In this document: positions 41,998 to 52,274 of the stretch, piece by piece
Numbering within the stretch: the first letter of the stretch is position 1
Layout of the letters: each line of letters begins with the position of its first letter
Source: Rehaibacterium terrae
Lineage (GTDB): Bacteria; Pseudomonadota; Gammaproteobacteria; Xanthomonadales; Xanthomonadaceae
Direction: 5' to 3'
Length of the DNA: 64,000 bases
Assembly: GCF_014202935.1 (NCBI RefSeq)
Contig: NZ_JACHHX010000003.1
Span: 167,747 to 231,746 of the forward strand
Translations under genes and position numbers: made by a program
The notes under the pieces: generated by a model
What the model was told of the DNA's origin: nothing
Databases searched by the model: none
Seen by the model: only the letters and a program-made list of their open reading frames with translations

Positions 41998-42942
41998 TCA
42001 GCGCGCTCCGCCCGCGAACCGGCGCAGTGCGTCGGCCACCTCGCCCGGCCGCTCCATCGGCGGCATGTGTCCGCAGCCTTCGAGGATCACCGTCTGGCTG
42101 TGCGGCAGGCCGGCGGCGAACACGTCCGCCGCACTGACGTCGATCACGCGGTCGTCACGGCACCACAGCAGCAGGGTCGGCATGGTCAGCGCATGCAGCC
42201 GCGTCTCGAGCAGGAAAGCCTGCGGCTCGCGGTGGGTGCGGTCGAGCACCTCGCGCTCGAACTCGAGACTGGCGCGGCGGCGTCGCGCCAGCGCTTCGTC
42301 GACCGGCCACGGCACGAACGGCGGATCGCTGAAGATCAGCGCCAGGTAGCGGTGCAGCGAGGCGCGGTCGGTGACGGCGAAGGGGTGCTCGCCGGCGAGC
42401 ACCTGGCGGGCGAAATCGTTGATCTCGAAGCGCACGCCGGCGGCCGACATCAGCACCAGCTTCGGGACGCGCCCGGGGTGTGCGGCGGCGGTCAGGCCGG
42501 CGGTGAAGCCGCCCATCGAATGCCCGACCAGCAGCGCGGTCGGGGCGTCCAGCGCGGCGAGGAAGTCGGCCAGGCGCTCGGCCTGTGCCTCGACGCCGTA
42601 GTCGGCGCCGGGCTGGCGTTCGCTCTCGTTCCAGCCGGGCAGGTCGGGCGCGATCAGGCGGTATTCGTCCTGCAGCTCGCGCATCAGCGGCAGCCAGCCC
42701 TCCTTGAGCCCGGTGAAGCCGTGCACCAGCACGATCAGCGGTGCGTCGGCCCGGCCGCTTTCGAGGTAGGCCCAGCGATGGCCGGCGGCGTGGAGGGTCT
42801 TCTCCTGCGCGCCGGCCAGCCAGCGCAGGCGGGCGTATTCGCCTTCCAGCAGCCACTCCGGCCGCAGCAGGGCGACGAGCAGGCCCGCCGCAAGCAGGAC
42901 GCCGGCGCCGGCGAGCAGGAGACGGCCCGCGCGCCGGCGCAC
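41998..42942 (-). CDS. Membrane-anchored alpha/beta-hydrolase
   Basis: A 314-residue hydrolase with one N-terminal membrane helix (LLLAGAGVLLAAGLLVALL), then the alpha/beta fold. The oxyanion motif is VLVHGFTG, the nucleophile elbow is VGHSMGG, and the acid and His are in CRDDRVIDV and EGCGHMPPMERP. It resembles periplasm-facing esterases/lipases of the MhpC type. No ATG is available at the right place. GTG at 42942 with GGAG seven bases upstream is preferred over GTG at 42972. It starts four bases after the stop of the M1 aminopeptidase gene, so both are probably in one operon. The substrate is unknown. Confidence 0.82.
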   Translation of the reverse strand: MRRRAGRLLLAGAGVLLAAGLLVALLRPEWLLEGEYARLRWLAGAQEKTLHAAGHRWAYLESGRADAPLIVLVHGFTGLKEGWLPLMRELQDEYRLIAPDLPGWNESERQPGADYGVEAQAERLADFLAALDAPTALLVGHSMGGFTAGLTAAAHPGRVPKLVLMSAAGVRFEINDFARQVLAGEHPFAVTDRASLHRYLALIFSDPPFVPWPVDEALARRRRASLEFEREVLDRTHREPQAFLLETRLHALTMPTLLLWCRDDRVIDVSAADVFAAGLPHSQTVILEGCGHMPPMERPGEVADALRRFAGGAR

Positions 42943-42946
42943 CGGC

Positions 42947-44821
42947 TCACTCCGACAGTGCCTGCGCGGCACGGGCGAACAGCGCTTCGACCGCGCCGGT
43001 GGTGATCGGGTGGTAGCCCGGCCGCGCCTCGGCGAACACCTGGCGGGCGAACTCCAGCCCCTCCGGCGACTGCGCCAGCGCCTCGTAGATCGGCATGATC
43101 AGCTTGCGGCGGCCGATCTTCTTCAGGAAGGCGGCGATCGCCGGCCGCGCTTCGAAGTACCCGCTGCGCACGGTCAGTGGGTACCAGCGCATGGCGATCT
43201 CGCCGTTGGCGGTGTTGGTGAAGCGGAACGCCTCGTCCAGTTCGATCAGCTGGTTGGCCGGCAGGGTCTCCGGCAGCCCTTCGAGGAAGTGCACCCACTC
43301 CAGGCTGGACCAGTCGCCGGTGGCGATCTCGCGCGCCGCGAGGCGGCCCTCGAGCCAGCGCGCGCGGGCGCGGTCGATGGCCGCGAAGCGTTCGCTGACG
43401 GTGTCCGGCGCCGACTCGGGCACGCCGGGCTGGTGCAGCCAGGCCTGCAGCTCGGCCTCGGTGACGGCCCGCGGCTTCTTCTTGATCAGGTGCTCGCGCA
43501 GGTAGGCGATGAAGTCGTCGCTGGTCACGCTGCGGAAGGCATGGGCATCGAACCAGCCGCGCAGGAACGGATCGAACAGCTCGCGGCCGAAGCGCTGCTC
43601 CAGGAACTCCAGGAACCACGCGCCCTTGGCATAGGGCACCGAGGACAGCGCCTCGTCCGGGTCCTCGCCCGGCATCGGTGCCAGCACCAGCAGCTGTTGC
43701 GCGGGCTCCAGCCGTTGCAGCTCGGCCAGCAGACCGGTGCGGCGGATGACCCGTTCCATCCGGGCGCGCTCGACGCCGTACACCGCTTCGACGATGCGGT
43801 TCTCGACGTACGTGGTGAAACCCTCGTTGAGCCAGATGTCCTTCCAGCTCGCATTGGTGACCAGGTTGCCCGACCAGCTGTGCGCCAGCTCGTGGGCGAT
43901 CAGGCCGGTGAGCGAGCGGTCGCCGACGATCACCGTCGGGGTGATGAAGCTCAGGCGCGGGTTCTCCATGCCGCCGAACGGGAAGCTCGGCGGCAGGATC
44001 AGCAGGTCGTAGCGCTCCCAGCGGTAGGGGCCGTAGAGCGATTCGGCGACCTGGATCATCCGCTCGGTATCGGCGAACTCGTCCGCCGCGGCCTCCACCA
44101 TGACCGGTTCGGCCCAGACACCGGCGCGCGCGCTGATCGGCCGGAACACCAGGTCGCCGGCGGCGATCGCCAGCAGGTAGGAAGGGATCGGCTGCGGCAT
44201 GCGGAACACGTAGTCGCCCGTGCGCGCCGCGTTGGGATCGTTGTCGGCGCTCATCAACGCCATCAGCTGCGGTGGCGTGCTGATGCGGGCGCTGTAGGTG
44301 AAGCGAACCGAGGGCGTGTCCTGCAAGGGCACCCAGCTGCGGGCGTGGATCGCCTGCGACTGGCTGAACATGAAGGGGTGCTGTTTGCCGGCGGTCATTT
44401 CCGGTGTCAGCCACTGCAGGCCGGAGGCCTCCGGCGAGGTGCGGTAGCGCACGCGCACCAGCTCGTACTGGCGCGCCATGCGGATGGTGAGCTTGCTGCC
44501 GAAGACCGGATCGGCCTCGGCCAGTTCGAAGTCGAGCCGGCGCCAGCCGCCATCGCCGGACTTGCCGAGCACGCGCTCGATGTTGAGGTCGCGGGTGTCG
44601 AGCACCAGCTGGCGGTGCTTCGGATCCTGCCAGTCCAGCCGCAGGTCGGCACGGCCGCGCAGCACCCGCTGCTCGAAGTCGATGCGCAGGTTCAGGCCGA
44701 TGTCGGCAATCCGGACCTTGTCCGGCTCGGCGTAGCTGTGTTCGTCGCTGCGGCGCTCGGCGGACACCGGCGCGGCGGCGAGGCTGGCGGCGAGGAAGGC
44801 GGTCGCGAGCAACTGACGCAT
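42947..44821 (-). CDS. Secreted M1-family metalloaminopeptidase
   Basis: A 624-residue zinc aminopeptidase (gluzincin, M1) with a signal peptide (LLATAFLAASLAAAPVSAE). The exopeptidase motif GGMEN and the zinc site HELAH (His310, Glu311, His314) with Glu333 in WLNEGF are all present. The C-terminal helical domain resembles leukotriene A4 hydrolase-type M1 enzymes (YAKGAWFLEFLEQ, and a terminal armadillo-like repeat). It probably removes N-terminal residues from periplasmic peptides. It lies 106 bases after ubiE and is followed by the alpha/beta-hydrolase gene. Confidence 0.93.
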   Translation of the reverse strand: MRQLLATAFLAASLAAAPVSAERRSDEHSYAEPDKVRIADIGLNLRIDFEQRVLRGRADLRLDWQDPKHRQLVLDTRDLNIERVLGKSGDGGWRRLDFELAEADPVFGSKLTIRMARQYELVRVRYRTSPEASGLQWLTPEMTAGKQHPFMFSQSQAIHARSWVPLQDTPSVRFTYSARISTPPQLMALMSADNDPNAARTGDYVFRMPQPIPSYLLAIAAGDLVFRPISARAGVWAEPVMVEAAADEFADTERMIQVAESLYGPYRWERYDLLILPPSFPFGGMENPRLSFITPTVIVGDRSLTGLIAHELAHSWSGNLVTNASWKDIWLNEGFTTYVENRIVEAVYGVERARMERVIRRTGLLAELQRLEPAQQLLVLAPMPGEDPDEALSSVPYAKGAWFLEFLEQRFGRELFDPFLRGWFDAHAFRSVTSDDFIAYLREHLIKKKPRAVTEAELQAWLHQPGVPESAPDTVSERFAAIDRARARWLEGRLAAREIATGDWSSLEWVHFLEGLPETLPANQLIELDEAFRFTNTANGEIAMRWYPLTVRSGYFEARPAIAAFLKKIGRRKLIMPIYEALAQSPEGLEFARQVFAEARPGYHPITTGAVEALFARAAQALSE

Positions 44822-44927
44822 GATCGGTTTTCCATGGACGCGGCGCTGCCGAGTCTAACCGAGAGCGCCGGGAGAGAAGCGGTCGGCGGTCACCTCCGGG
44901 GACGCTCCCGGCGGCCAAGGCGGTTGC

Positions 44928-45728
44928 TCAGGCCTTGCAGCCGCTGTGGATCGCGACGATGCCGCCGGACAGGTTGCGGTAGCCGCAGCGGGAGAAGCCG
45001 GCCCGCTCCATCATCGCCTTGAGCGCATCCTGCGGCGGATGCCGGCGGATCGATTCGGCGAGGTAGCGGTAGCTGTCGGCGTCGCCGGCGAACAGCCGGC
45101 CCAGGCGCGGCAGCACCTGGAAGGAGTGGAAGTCGTAGATCGGCCGGAACCAGGCCGGCCTCACCTCGGAGAACTCCAGCACCAACGCGCGGCCGCCGAC
45201 CTTGAGCACGCGCTGCATCTCGCCCAGCGCGGCCTGCTTGTCGGTGACGTTGCGCAGGCCGAAGGCGATGGTGACCGTGTCGAAATGGCCGTCGGGGAAC
45301 GGCAGCGCCTCGGCGTTGAGCTGCACGTAATGCAGTCCGCGCACCAGGCCGCGGTCGGTGAGCCGGTCGCGGCCGACCCGCAGCATGTCGCCGTTGATGT
45401 CGCCCAGCACCACCTCGCCGGTGTCGCCGACGCGTTCGTGCAGCAGTGCGGCGATGTCGCCGGTGCCGCCGGCGAGGTCGAGTACCCGGTCGCCGCGGCG
45501 CACGCCGGCGGTGGCGACGAAGTAACGCTTCCACAGCCGGTGGATGCCGAACGACATCAGGTCGTTCATCAGGTCGTAGCTGCGCGCGACCGAGCTGAAC
45601 ACCTGGCCGACCAGCCTCTGCTTCTCGGCGACCGGCACCTCGCGGAAGCCGAAGTGGGTGGTGTCGGTGGCGTGGCCGTCGGCGTGGCGGTCGGCGCGGC
45701 GGTCGGTGTGGGGGGCGTTGGCGTTCAT
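44928..45728 (-). CDS. ubiE: Ubiquinone/menaquinone biosynthesis C-methyltransferase UbiE
   Basis: UbiE carries out the SAM-dependent C-methylation step of quinone biosynthesis, acting at the inner membrane. The 266-residue protein has a His-rich low-complexity N-terminal extension of about 25 residues, then the family motifs [26 protein letters not shown] (SAM motif I), [11 protein letters not shown] and [12 protein letters not shown]. Length beyond the usual 250 is due to the N-terminal extension. It lies downstream of hslVU and the DUF971 gene, the common gammaproteobacterial order. Confidence 0.96.
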   Translation of the reverse strand: MNANAPHTDRRADRHADGHATDTTHFGFREVPVAEKQRLVGQVFSSVARSYDLMNDLMSFGIHRLWKRYFVATAGVRRGDRVLDLAGGTGDIAALLHERVGDTGEVVLGDINGDMLRVGRDRLTDRGLVRGLHYVQLNAEALPFPDGHFDTVTIAFGLRNVTDKQAALGEMQRVLKVGGRALVLEFSEVRPAWFRPIYDFHSFQVLPRLGRLFAGDADSYRYLAESIRRHPPQDALKAMMERAGFSRCGYRNLSGGIVAIHSGCKA

Positions 45729-45767
45729 GCCGCGATTATCGCACCGGCCGGCGCGGCCCGGCCGTGC

Positions 45768-46127
45768 TCAGGGATCACGCGACAGGCCCGCGGCCTGCAG
45801 TGCCTTCAGGTAGCCAGCCCAGCGCGTGTCGTACTCGCGGCCGAGCGTGTACAGGGTCTGCCAGCTGTAGATGCCGCTGGCGTGGCCGTCGTCGAAGCGC
45901 AGCAGCACCGCGTAGTGGCCGACCGGCTCGATGGCGGCGATGTTGACGTCGCGTTTGCCGGCCACCAGCACCTTCTGCCCGGGGCCGTGGCCCTGCACCT
46001 CGGCGCTGGGCGACTCCACCCGCAGGTATTCGCAGGGCAGGCGGAACACCGCGCCGTCGTCGAAGGCGACCTCCAGCACGTGCGAGGCGCGATGCAGGGT
46101 GATGGCGGTGGGGTGTGGCGCAGTCAT
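45768..46127 (-). CDS. DUF971 (gamma-butyrobetaine hydroxylase-like N-terminal domain) protein
   Basis: A 119-residue single-domain protein of the DUF971/GBBH-like N-terminal family, seen as LPCEYLRVESPSAEVQGHGPG and the iron-associated motif HASGIYSWQTLYTLG. Stand-alone members are frequent beside ubiE and hslU in proteobacteria and have been linked to iron-sulfur or metal handling, but the role is not settled. It starts 185 bases after the hslU stop, ahead of ubiE. Confidence 0.85.
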   Translation of the reverse strand: MTAPHPTAITLHRASHVLEVAFDDGAVFRLPCEYLRVESPSAEVQGHGPGQKVLVAGKRDVNIAAIEPVGHYAVLLRFDDGHASGIYSWQTLYTLGREYDTRWAGYLKALQAAGLSRDP

Positions 46128-46312
46128 GTCGGAGCCTTGTGCGGTGGGCGGCTTCAGCCGTGACCGGGAAAACCTGAGGAGTGAGTGAAGAGGAGTGAGA
46201 AACGAGGAAAAATGCCGGCTCGTCGAGTCCCGTGCTCTCCCTCGCCGCGCCCGTCTTCACCTGTGCCCCGCCTTCCGGCCGCGACCCAGGCCGCTCCCAC
46301 AGGGGTGGCGGG

Positions 46313-47644
<1,332 letters not shown>

Positions 47645-47738
47645 GGTCGCGGACGGGAATGGGACACCGGGAGCCGGGAGCGGGAAGAGCGGGATGAAGC
47701 GAGAGGCGGGCCTGCCCTGCCTTCATCGCTGCGGGACA

Positions 47739-48275
47739 TCACAACTCTTCGACCGTGATGTTGGTGTTGGTGTAGATGCAGATGCTGCCGGCGATCTTGA
47801 GCGCTTCCTCGGCGACGGCGCGGGCTTCGAGCGAAGTGTGGCCGAGCAGGGCGCGCGCCGCGCTGAGCGCGAACGGGCCGCCGGAGCCGATGGCGATCAG
47901 GCCGTCCTCGGGCTCGATGATGTCGCCGTTGCCGGAGACGATCAGCGAAGTGTCGCGGTCGGCCACCGCCAGCAGCGCTTCGAGCTTGCCCAGCCGGCGG
48001 TCGGTGCGCCACTGCTTGGCCAGCTCCACCGCGGCCCGCACCAGCTGGCCGCCATGCTTGTTCAGCTCGGCCTCGAACAGTTCGAACAGGGTGAAGGCAT
48101 CGGCGGCGGCGCCGGCGAAGCCGGCCAGCACCTTGCCGTCGGCGAGGCGGCGCACCTTGCGGGCATTGCCCTTCATCACCGTGTTGCCGAGCGTGACCTG
48201 GCCGTCGCCGGCGACGACGACGCGGCCGTTGCGGCGGACCGAGACGATGGTGGTGGCGTGGAAGGTGTCGCGCAT
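47739..48275 (-). CDS. hslV: ATP-dependent protease peptidase subunit HslV
   Basis: HslV is the N-terminal-threonine peptidase of the HslVU protease. The 178-residue protein carries a short propeptide (MRDTFHA) followed by [10 protein letters not shown], so the catalytic Thr would be Thr8 after processing, as in xanthomonad homologues. Further motifs are [18 protein letters not shown] and [12 protein letters not shown]. The ATG at 48275 was chosen by length and similarity; the open frame upstream is not coding. First gene of hslVU. Confidence 0.97.
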   Translation of the reverse strand: MRDTFHATTIVSVRRNGRVVVAGDGQVTLGNTVMKGNARKVRRLADGKVLAGFAGAAADAFTLFELFEAELNKHGGQLVRAAVELAKQWRTDRRLGKLEALLAVADRDTSLIVSGNGDIIEPEDGLIAIGSGGPFALSAARALLGHTSLEARAVAEEALKIAGSICIYTNTNITVEEL

Positions 48276-48624
48276 GGGGCCTCCGCTGGCATGAGATCCT
48301 TCAGTGGGGGCGGACGATGGCGGCCACAAGGCCCGCCCAAGGTCATGGCGGGAAGACGCGATCGTCTGCCGGAGACCGACGGCCCGACGGCCCGACGGCC
48401 AAGGCTGCCGGCGGGTGCAGCCGATGCCCGGGTCCCCGGGAGCGGCGCCGGCCGCGAGCGGCAGAGGCGCGGCGTTTCCGGTCGCCGCCTGCGGCACGGG
48501 TGGAGCTGGCGGCCAGTGGGCACGATACGCCCGCCAGGCCACCTCCTCCCGCCGCCGTCCGGAGCCTCGGATCCCCGCCCCGGCGCTATAATCCGCCTCC
48601 CGTTTCCGAAGACCCGTCGCCGTC
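48276..48624. other. Intergenic region between hslV and the zinc-finger gene
   Basis: This 349-base divergent region has no supported gene. It holds three tandem CGACGGCC units (about 48384-48406) and, near its right end, the promoter-like TATAAT listed separately. Promoters for both hslV and the zinc-finger gene should lie here. No sigma-32-type element was recognised for hslVU. Confidence 0.5.
48587..48592 (+). promoter_or_regulatory. Consensus -10 element for the zinc-finger gene
   Basis: A perfect TATAAT lies 32 bases before the ATG at 48625. No good -35 is found at the right distance. Confidence 0.55.
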
Positions 48625-48825
48625 ATGACGCAGACCGATTCCAGCCTCCGCCAGGCCAACGCCGAGCGCGTGTACGAGGTCTCCCGCGCCGACCTGCCGC
48701 TGAGCTGCCCGATGCCGTCGATGGCGCTGTGGAACTCGCATCCGCGCGTCTACCTGCCGATCGAGGCCGAGGACGGGCGCAGCACCTGCCCGTACTGCGG
48801 CGCGCAGTACGTGCTGAAGGACTGA
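48625..48825 (+). CDS. CHCC-type zinc-finger domain protein
   Basis: A 66-residue protein with the zf-CHCC pattern, one Cys in [19 protein letters not shown] with a His nine residues on, and a Cys pair in CPYCGAQY. This is the family related to the NDUFS6 subunit of complex I, found in proteobacteria as a stand-alone small protein. The exact role is unknown. It lies 21 bases upstream of the glycosyltransferase gene. Confidence 0.88.
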   Translation: MTQTDSSLRQANAERVYEVSRADLPLSCPMPSMALWNSHPRVYLPIEAEDGRSTCPYCGAQYVLKD

Positions 48826-48846
48826 CCGGCCACGGGCGCCCCGCGC

Positions 48847-49953
48847 GTGCGCCGGCTCACCGTCATGCAGCTGCTGCCGGCGCTGGAGTCCGGCGGCGTC
48901 GAGCGCTCCACCCTCGAGATCGCCGCCGCGCTGGTCGCGGCCGGGCACCGTTCCATCGTCGTTTCCGCCGGTGGCCGGCTGCAGGCCGCACTGGAGGCGG
49001 GCGGCAGCGAGCACGTCAGGCTCGATATCGGCCGCAAGTCGCTGCTCACGCTGCGCCATGTGCGCACGCTGCGGCGGCTGTTCGGCGACCTGGCGCCGGA
49101 CATCGTCCACGCCCGTTCGCGGCTGCCGGCCTGGCTGGCCTGGCTGGCCGTGCACGGCATGCGCGGGCGTCGTCCGCATTTCCTCACCACCGTGCACGGG
49201 CTGAATTCGCCTTCGCGCTACAGCCGCATCATGGCGCGCGGCGAGCGCGTGATCTGCGTGTCGCGGACGGTGCGCGAGTACCTGTTGCGCCACTATCCCG
49301 ACACCGACCCGGCGCGGCTGTGTGTGATCCCGCGCGGCATCGATCCGGCCGAGTTTCCGCGTGGCTTCACGCCCGAGGCGGAGTGGCTGGCGCGCTTACG
49401 CGCCGAGTTCCCGCAGCTTCAGGGCGGCCGCCTGCTGCTGTTGCCGGCGCGCGGCACGCGGCTGAAGGGCCATGCCGAGGCGATCGCGCTGCTGGCCGCG
49501 CTGCGCGGTGCGGGCATCGACGCACGGCTGTGGCTGCTGGGGGCGCGCGAGGCGGGACGCGAGCGTTACCTCGACCAGCTGCGGGCGCAGGCGCGCCGGC
49601 TCGGCGTGGACGACGCGCTGGCGATCGACGCGCCGCGCAGCGACATCCGCGAAGCCTATGCGGTCAGCGACCTGGTGCTGCAGCTCTCCGCCAAGCCGGA
49701 GGCGTTCGGGCGCACCGTGGTCGAAGCGCTGGCGAGCGGCCGGCCGGTGCTGGGCTGGGCGCACGGCGGTGTCGGCGAGCTGCTGGGCGAGCTGTATCCC
49801 GCCGGCGCCGTGGCGCCGGGCGATGCGGCGGCCCTGCACGCGCGGGCGCGGACGCTGCTGGCCGCGCCGCCGTCCCCGCCGGCGGCGATTCCGTATACGC
49901 TCGCGGCCATGCAGCGCGCCACGCTCGAACTGTATGAACGCCTCGCCGGCTGA
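48847..49953 (+). CDS. Glycosyltransferase family 4, lipopolysaccharide core type
   Basis: This 368-residue GT-B enzyme probably builds lipopolysaccharide core. The N-terminal half opens VMQLLPALESGGVERSTLE, typical of family 4. The C-terminal donor site includes ARGTRLKGHAEAIALLAALR and KPEAFGRTVVEALASGRPV with the E-x7-E pair. The GTG start at 48847 gives the full fold; an ATG at 48865 is the alternative. Its end overlaps the waaL-like gene by 20 bases, and it lies in a cluster with lpxL and waaA. Confidence 0.87.
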   Translation: MRRLTVMQLLPALESGGVERSTLEIAAALVAAGHRSIVVSAGGRLQAALEAGGSEHVRLDIGRKSLLTLRHVRTLRRLFGDLAPDIVHARSRLPAWLAWLAVHGMRGRRPHFLTTVHGLNSPSRYSRIMARGERVICVSRTVREYLLRHYPDTDPARLCVIPRGIDPAEFPRGFTPEAEWLARLRAEFPQLQGGRLLLLPARGTRLKGHAEAIALLAALRGAGIDARLWLLGAREAGRERYLDQLRAQARRLGVDDALAIDAPRSDIREAYAVSDLVLQLSAKPEAFGRTVVEALASGRPVLGWAHGGVGELLGELYPAGAVAPGDAAALHARARTLLAAPPSPPAAIPYTLAAMQRATLELYERLAG

Positions 49954-51139
49954 ACACGCGCCGCGCTGGCCGGCCTGGACGCTGCTCGCCTTCGTGGCGT
50001 TGTGGCCGACCGGTGCTCCGGCCGAGGCGGTGCTGGTGCTCGGCGGGCTGGCTGCGTTGCTGGCGCTGGCTTCCCGCCGCGCTGCGCTCGCGCCGGAGGC
50101 GATGGCGCTGTGCAGCCTGTTCTTCCTCGCCTACTGGCTGCCGCAGCTGTTCTCGGCCGTCGATGCGCTCGACGCGCGCCGCGCCTGGCACGAGGTGATC
50201 GTCGATCTGCGCTACCTGCCGTTCCTGTGGCTGGCGGCGCTGGCGGTGGCGACGCCGCGCCTGCGCCGGCTGACATTCTCCGGACTGGCGGCGATCGCCA
50301 CGCTGTGGTGCCTCGACGGGCTGGTGCAGGCGGTGACCGGCTTCAGTCTCGGCGGCGAATCCAGCGTGCGCCTGACCGGCATTTTCGGCGCGCACAATCC
50401 CAAGCTCGGGCTGGTGCTGGCGGCGCTGTCGCCGTTCACGCTGTACGCCGCGCATGCGCGTTACGGCCGCCTGGGCTGGAGTGCCGCCGCGCTCGCGCTG
50501 ATCGTGGTGGTGATGCTGGCCGGCGCGCGTGCGGGCTGGCTGATGCTGGCGCTGGCGCTGTCGGCGACCGGCTGGCGGATCTTCGGCCTGCGCGGCGTGC
50601 TGCTCGGCGGCGCGGTGGCAGCCGTGTTGGCGGTCGGCGCCGGCGCGCTGTTCTCCGAGCGCCTGGCGGAGCGCCTGGAGCGTACCGCCGCCGTGTTCGA
50701 CGGCGCGGCCGGCGGCCTCGACCACGCGCTGTCCGGGCGGCTGGTGATCTGGGAGGCGGCGCTGCGGATGCTGGCCGATTACCCGGTCAACGGCGTCGGC
50801 GTGCGCGGGTATCGCGTCGCCTATCCCGATTACGCGCCCCATGTCGAACAGGCCTGGGGCGAGGGCGAGGCGCTGCACGCGCACCAGTGGCTGCTGGAGG
50901 TGGCGGCCGAGACCGGCCTGCTCGGCCTGGCGCTGTGGTTCGCCGGCATCGCCTTCGGCCTGCGCGCGTGGCGGCGCGCGGAGGCGGCGGCGCGCGCCCG
51001 CGCCCGTGCGCCGGCGCTGGCGCTGGTGCTGGTGCTGTTCCCGCTCAACACCCACCTGGCGGTGTATTCGACCTTCTGGGGCGGCACGGTGCTGCTGCTG
51101 GCCGGGCTTTACGCCGGCGCGCTGCTGGCGCGGCGCTGA
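49934..51139 (+). CDS. O-antigen ligase family protein (WaaL-like)
   Basis: A 401-residue inner-membrane protein with about twelve hydrophobic segments and the Wzy_C-type periplasmic loop. The loop shows GRLVIWEAALRMLADYPVNG and the conserved His in EALHAHQWLLEVAAETGLLG. WaaL joins O-antigen to lipid A-core; Wzy polymerase is the alternative, but the position beside core genes favours ligase. The ATG at 49934 lies inside the end of the previous gene (20-base overlap). The stop abuts the convergent lpxL-like gene with no gap. Confidence 0.82.
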   Translation: MNASPAEHAPRWPAWTLLAFVALWPTGAPAEAVLVLGGLAALLALASRRAALAPEAMALCSLFFLAYWLPQLFSAVDALDARRAWHEVIVDLRYLPFLWLAALAVATPRLRRLTFSGLAAIATLWCLDGLVQAVTGFSLGGESSVRLTGIFGAHNPKLGLVLAALSPFTLYAAHARYGRLGWSAAALALIVVVMLAGARAGWLMLALALSATGWRIFGLRGVLLGGAVAAVLAVGAGALFSERLAERLERTAAVFDGAAGGLDHALSGRLVIWEAALRMLADYPVNGVGVRGYRVAYPDYAPHVEQAWGEGEALHAHQWLLEVAAETGLLGLALWFAGIAFGLRAWRRAEAAARARARAPALALVLVLFPLNTHLAVYSTFWGGTVLLLAGLYAGALLARR

Positions 51140-52054
51140 TCAGTACACCGGCGCCGCGCCCGGCGGCCGCCGTTTGAAGCGGCGATGCACCCACAGGTAT
51201 TGCGCCGGCGCCTCGCGTGCCATCGCCTCGATGGCGGCGTTGACGCGGGCGGTGTCGGCGACCGGGTCGTCGGAGGGGAAGTCCGCCAGGGCCGGCGCGA
51301 TGCGCAGGAGGTAGCGTCCGCCCTGGCGGCGGTGGAAGAACGGCACCACCGCCGCGCCGGTCAGCCGCGCGAGCTGATGGGTGGCGGTGATGGTCGAGGC
51401 CGGGATGCCGAAGAACGGCGCGAACACGGTGTCCTTGCCCTGCATGTCCTGGTCGGGCGCGTACCACAGCAGGCCGCCCTGCTTGAGGTGGCGCACGCTG
51501 GCGCGCAGCTCGTCCTTGGTGAACATGGCGCTGGCGTAGCGCAACCGGCCGCGCTTGACCGCCCACTCCATCGCCGGGGAGTCGTGCCGCCGGTACATGC
51601 CGGCCAGCGGCACGTGGTCGCAGAGCAGCCGGCCGCAGAGCTCCAGGGTGGTGAAGTGGCCGGACACCAGCAGCATGCCGCGGCCGCCGGCGCGGGCGGC
51701 TTCCAGGTTTTCCAGTCCCTCGATGCGCACCGTGCGCCGCATCGGCGTCACCGAGCCCCACCAGGCGCGGGCGAACTCGAACAGGCCGACGCCGAGCGCG
51801 GCGAAGTGCTCGCGCAACAGCCTCGCGCGGGCCTGCGCATCGAGCTCGGGGAAGCACACCTCCAGATTGCGCGCGGCGGCGCGGCGGCGCGTGCCGGCCA
51901 CGGCGTGCAGCAGCGCGCCCAAGGCATGCCCGAGGCCACGCTGCAGCGGCCAGGGCAGGCGCGCGAGCAGCCACAGCAGGCCGATGCCGAACCAGGTCGG
52001 CCAATGGCGGGGAGACAGGGGGGGCGGTGGCAGGGATGAGGACGACGATGCCAT
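51140..52054 (-). CDS. Lysophospholipid/lipid A acyltransferase (LpxL/HtrB-like)
   Basis: A 304-residue inner-membrane acyltransferase that adds secondary acyl chains to Kdo-lipid A. The N-terminal helix (FGIGLLWLLARLPWPL) anchors it. The HX4E catalytic motif is SGHFTTLE, followed by the LAGMYRRHDSPAMEW and WYAPDQDMQG motifs of the family. It lies between the O-antigen ligase gene (convergent) and waaA (divergent), consistent with a lipopolysaccharide role. The specific acyl chain cannot be predicted. Confidence 0.9.
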   Translation of the reverse strand: MASSSSSLPPPPLSPRHWPTWFGIGLLWLLARLPWPLQRGLGHALGALLHAVAGTRRRAAARNLEVCFPELDAQARARLLREHFAALGVGLFEFARAWWGSVTPMRRTVRIEGLENLEAARAGGRGMLLVSGHFTTLELCGRLLCDHVPLAGMYRRHDSPAMEWAVKRGRLRYASAMFTKDELRASVRHLKQGGLLWYAPDQDMQGKDTVFAPFFGIPASTITATHQLARLTGAAVVPFFHRRQGGRYLLRIAPALADFPSDDPVADTARVNAAIEAMAREAPAQYLWVHRRFKRRPPGAAPVY

Positions 52055-52274
52055 CGCGGCATTGTAGGGGTTCCGCGCGCCGGATCAGTGTGGGGCCATG
52101 CGGCGATGCGTGAGCGGGCGCACCGGTGCGAGCCGGGAGCCATTCCGGGGATGTCTCCGGAGCCAGGACCGACATGGACTCCGGCCTGCCCTGGATGACG
52201 AGGCTTCGATGCGCTTATCCCCAGTCCCGAGTCACGCCGTTCCTCGCATCGTCGCCGGCGGCTATCCTTCGCCG

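Noticed and set aside
48384..48406. Three tandem CGACGGCC units as a regulatory or CRISPR-like repeat
   Set aside because: Too short and without spacers; probably simple-sequence slippage.
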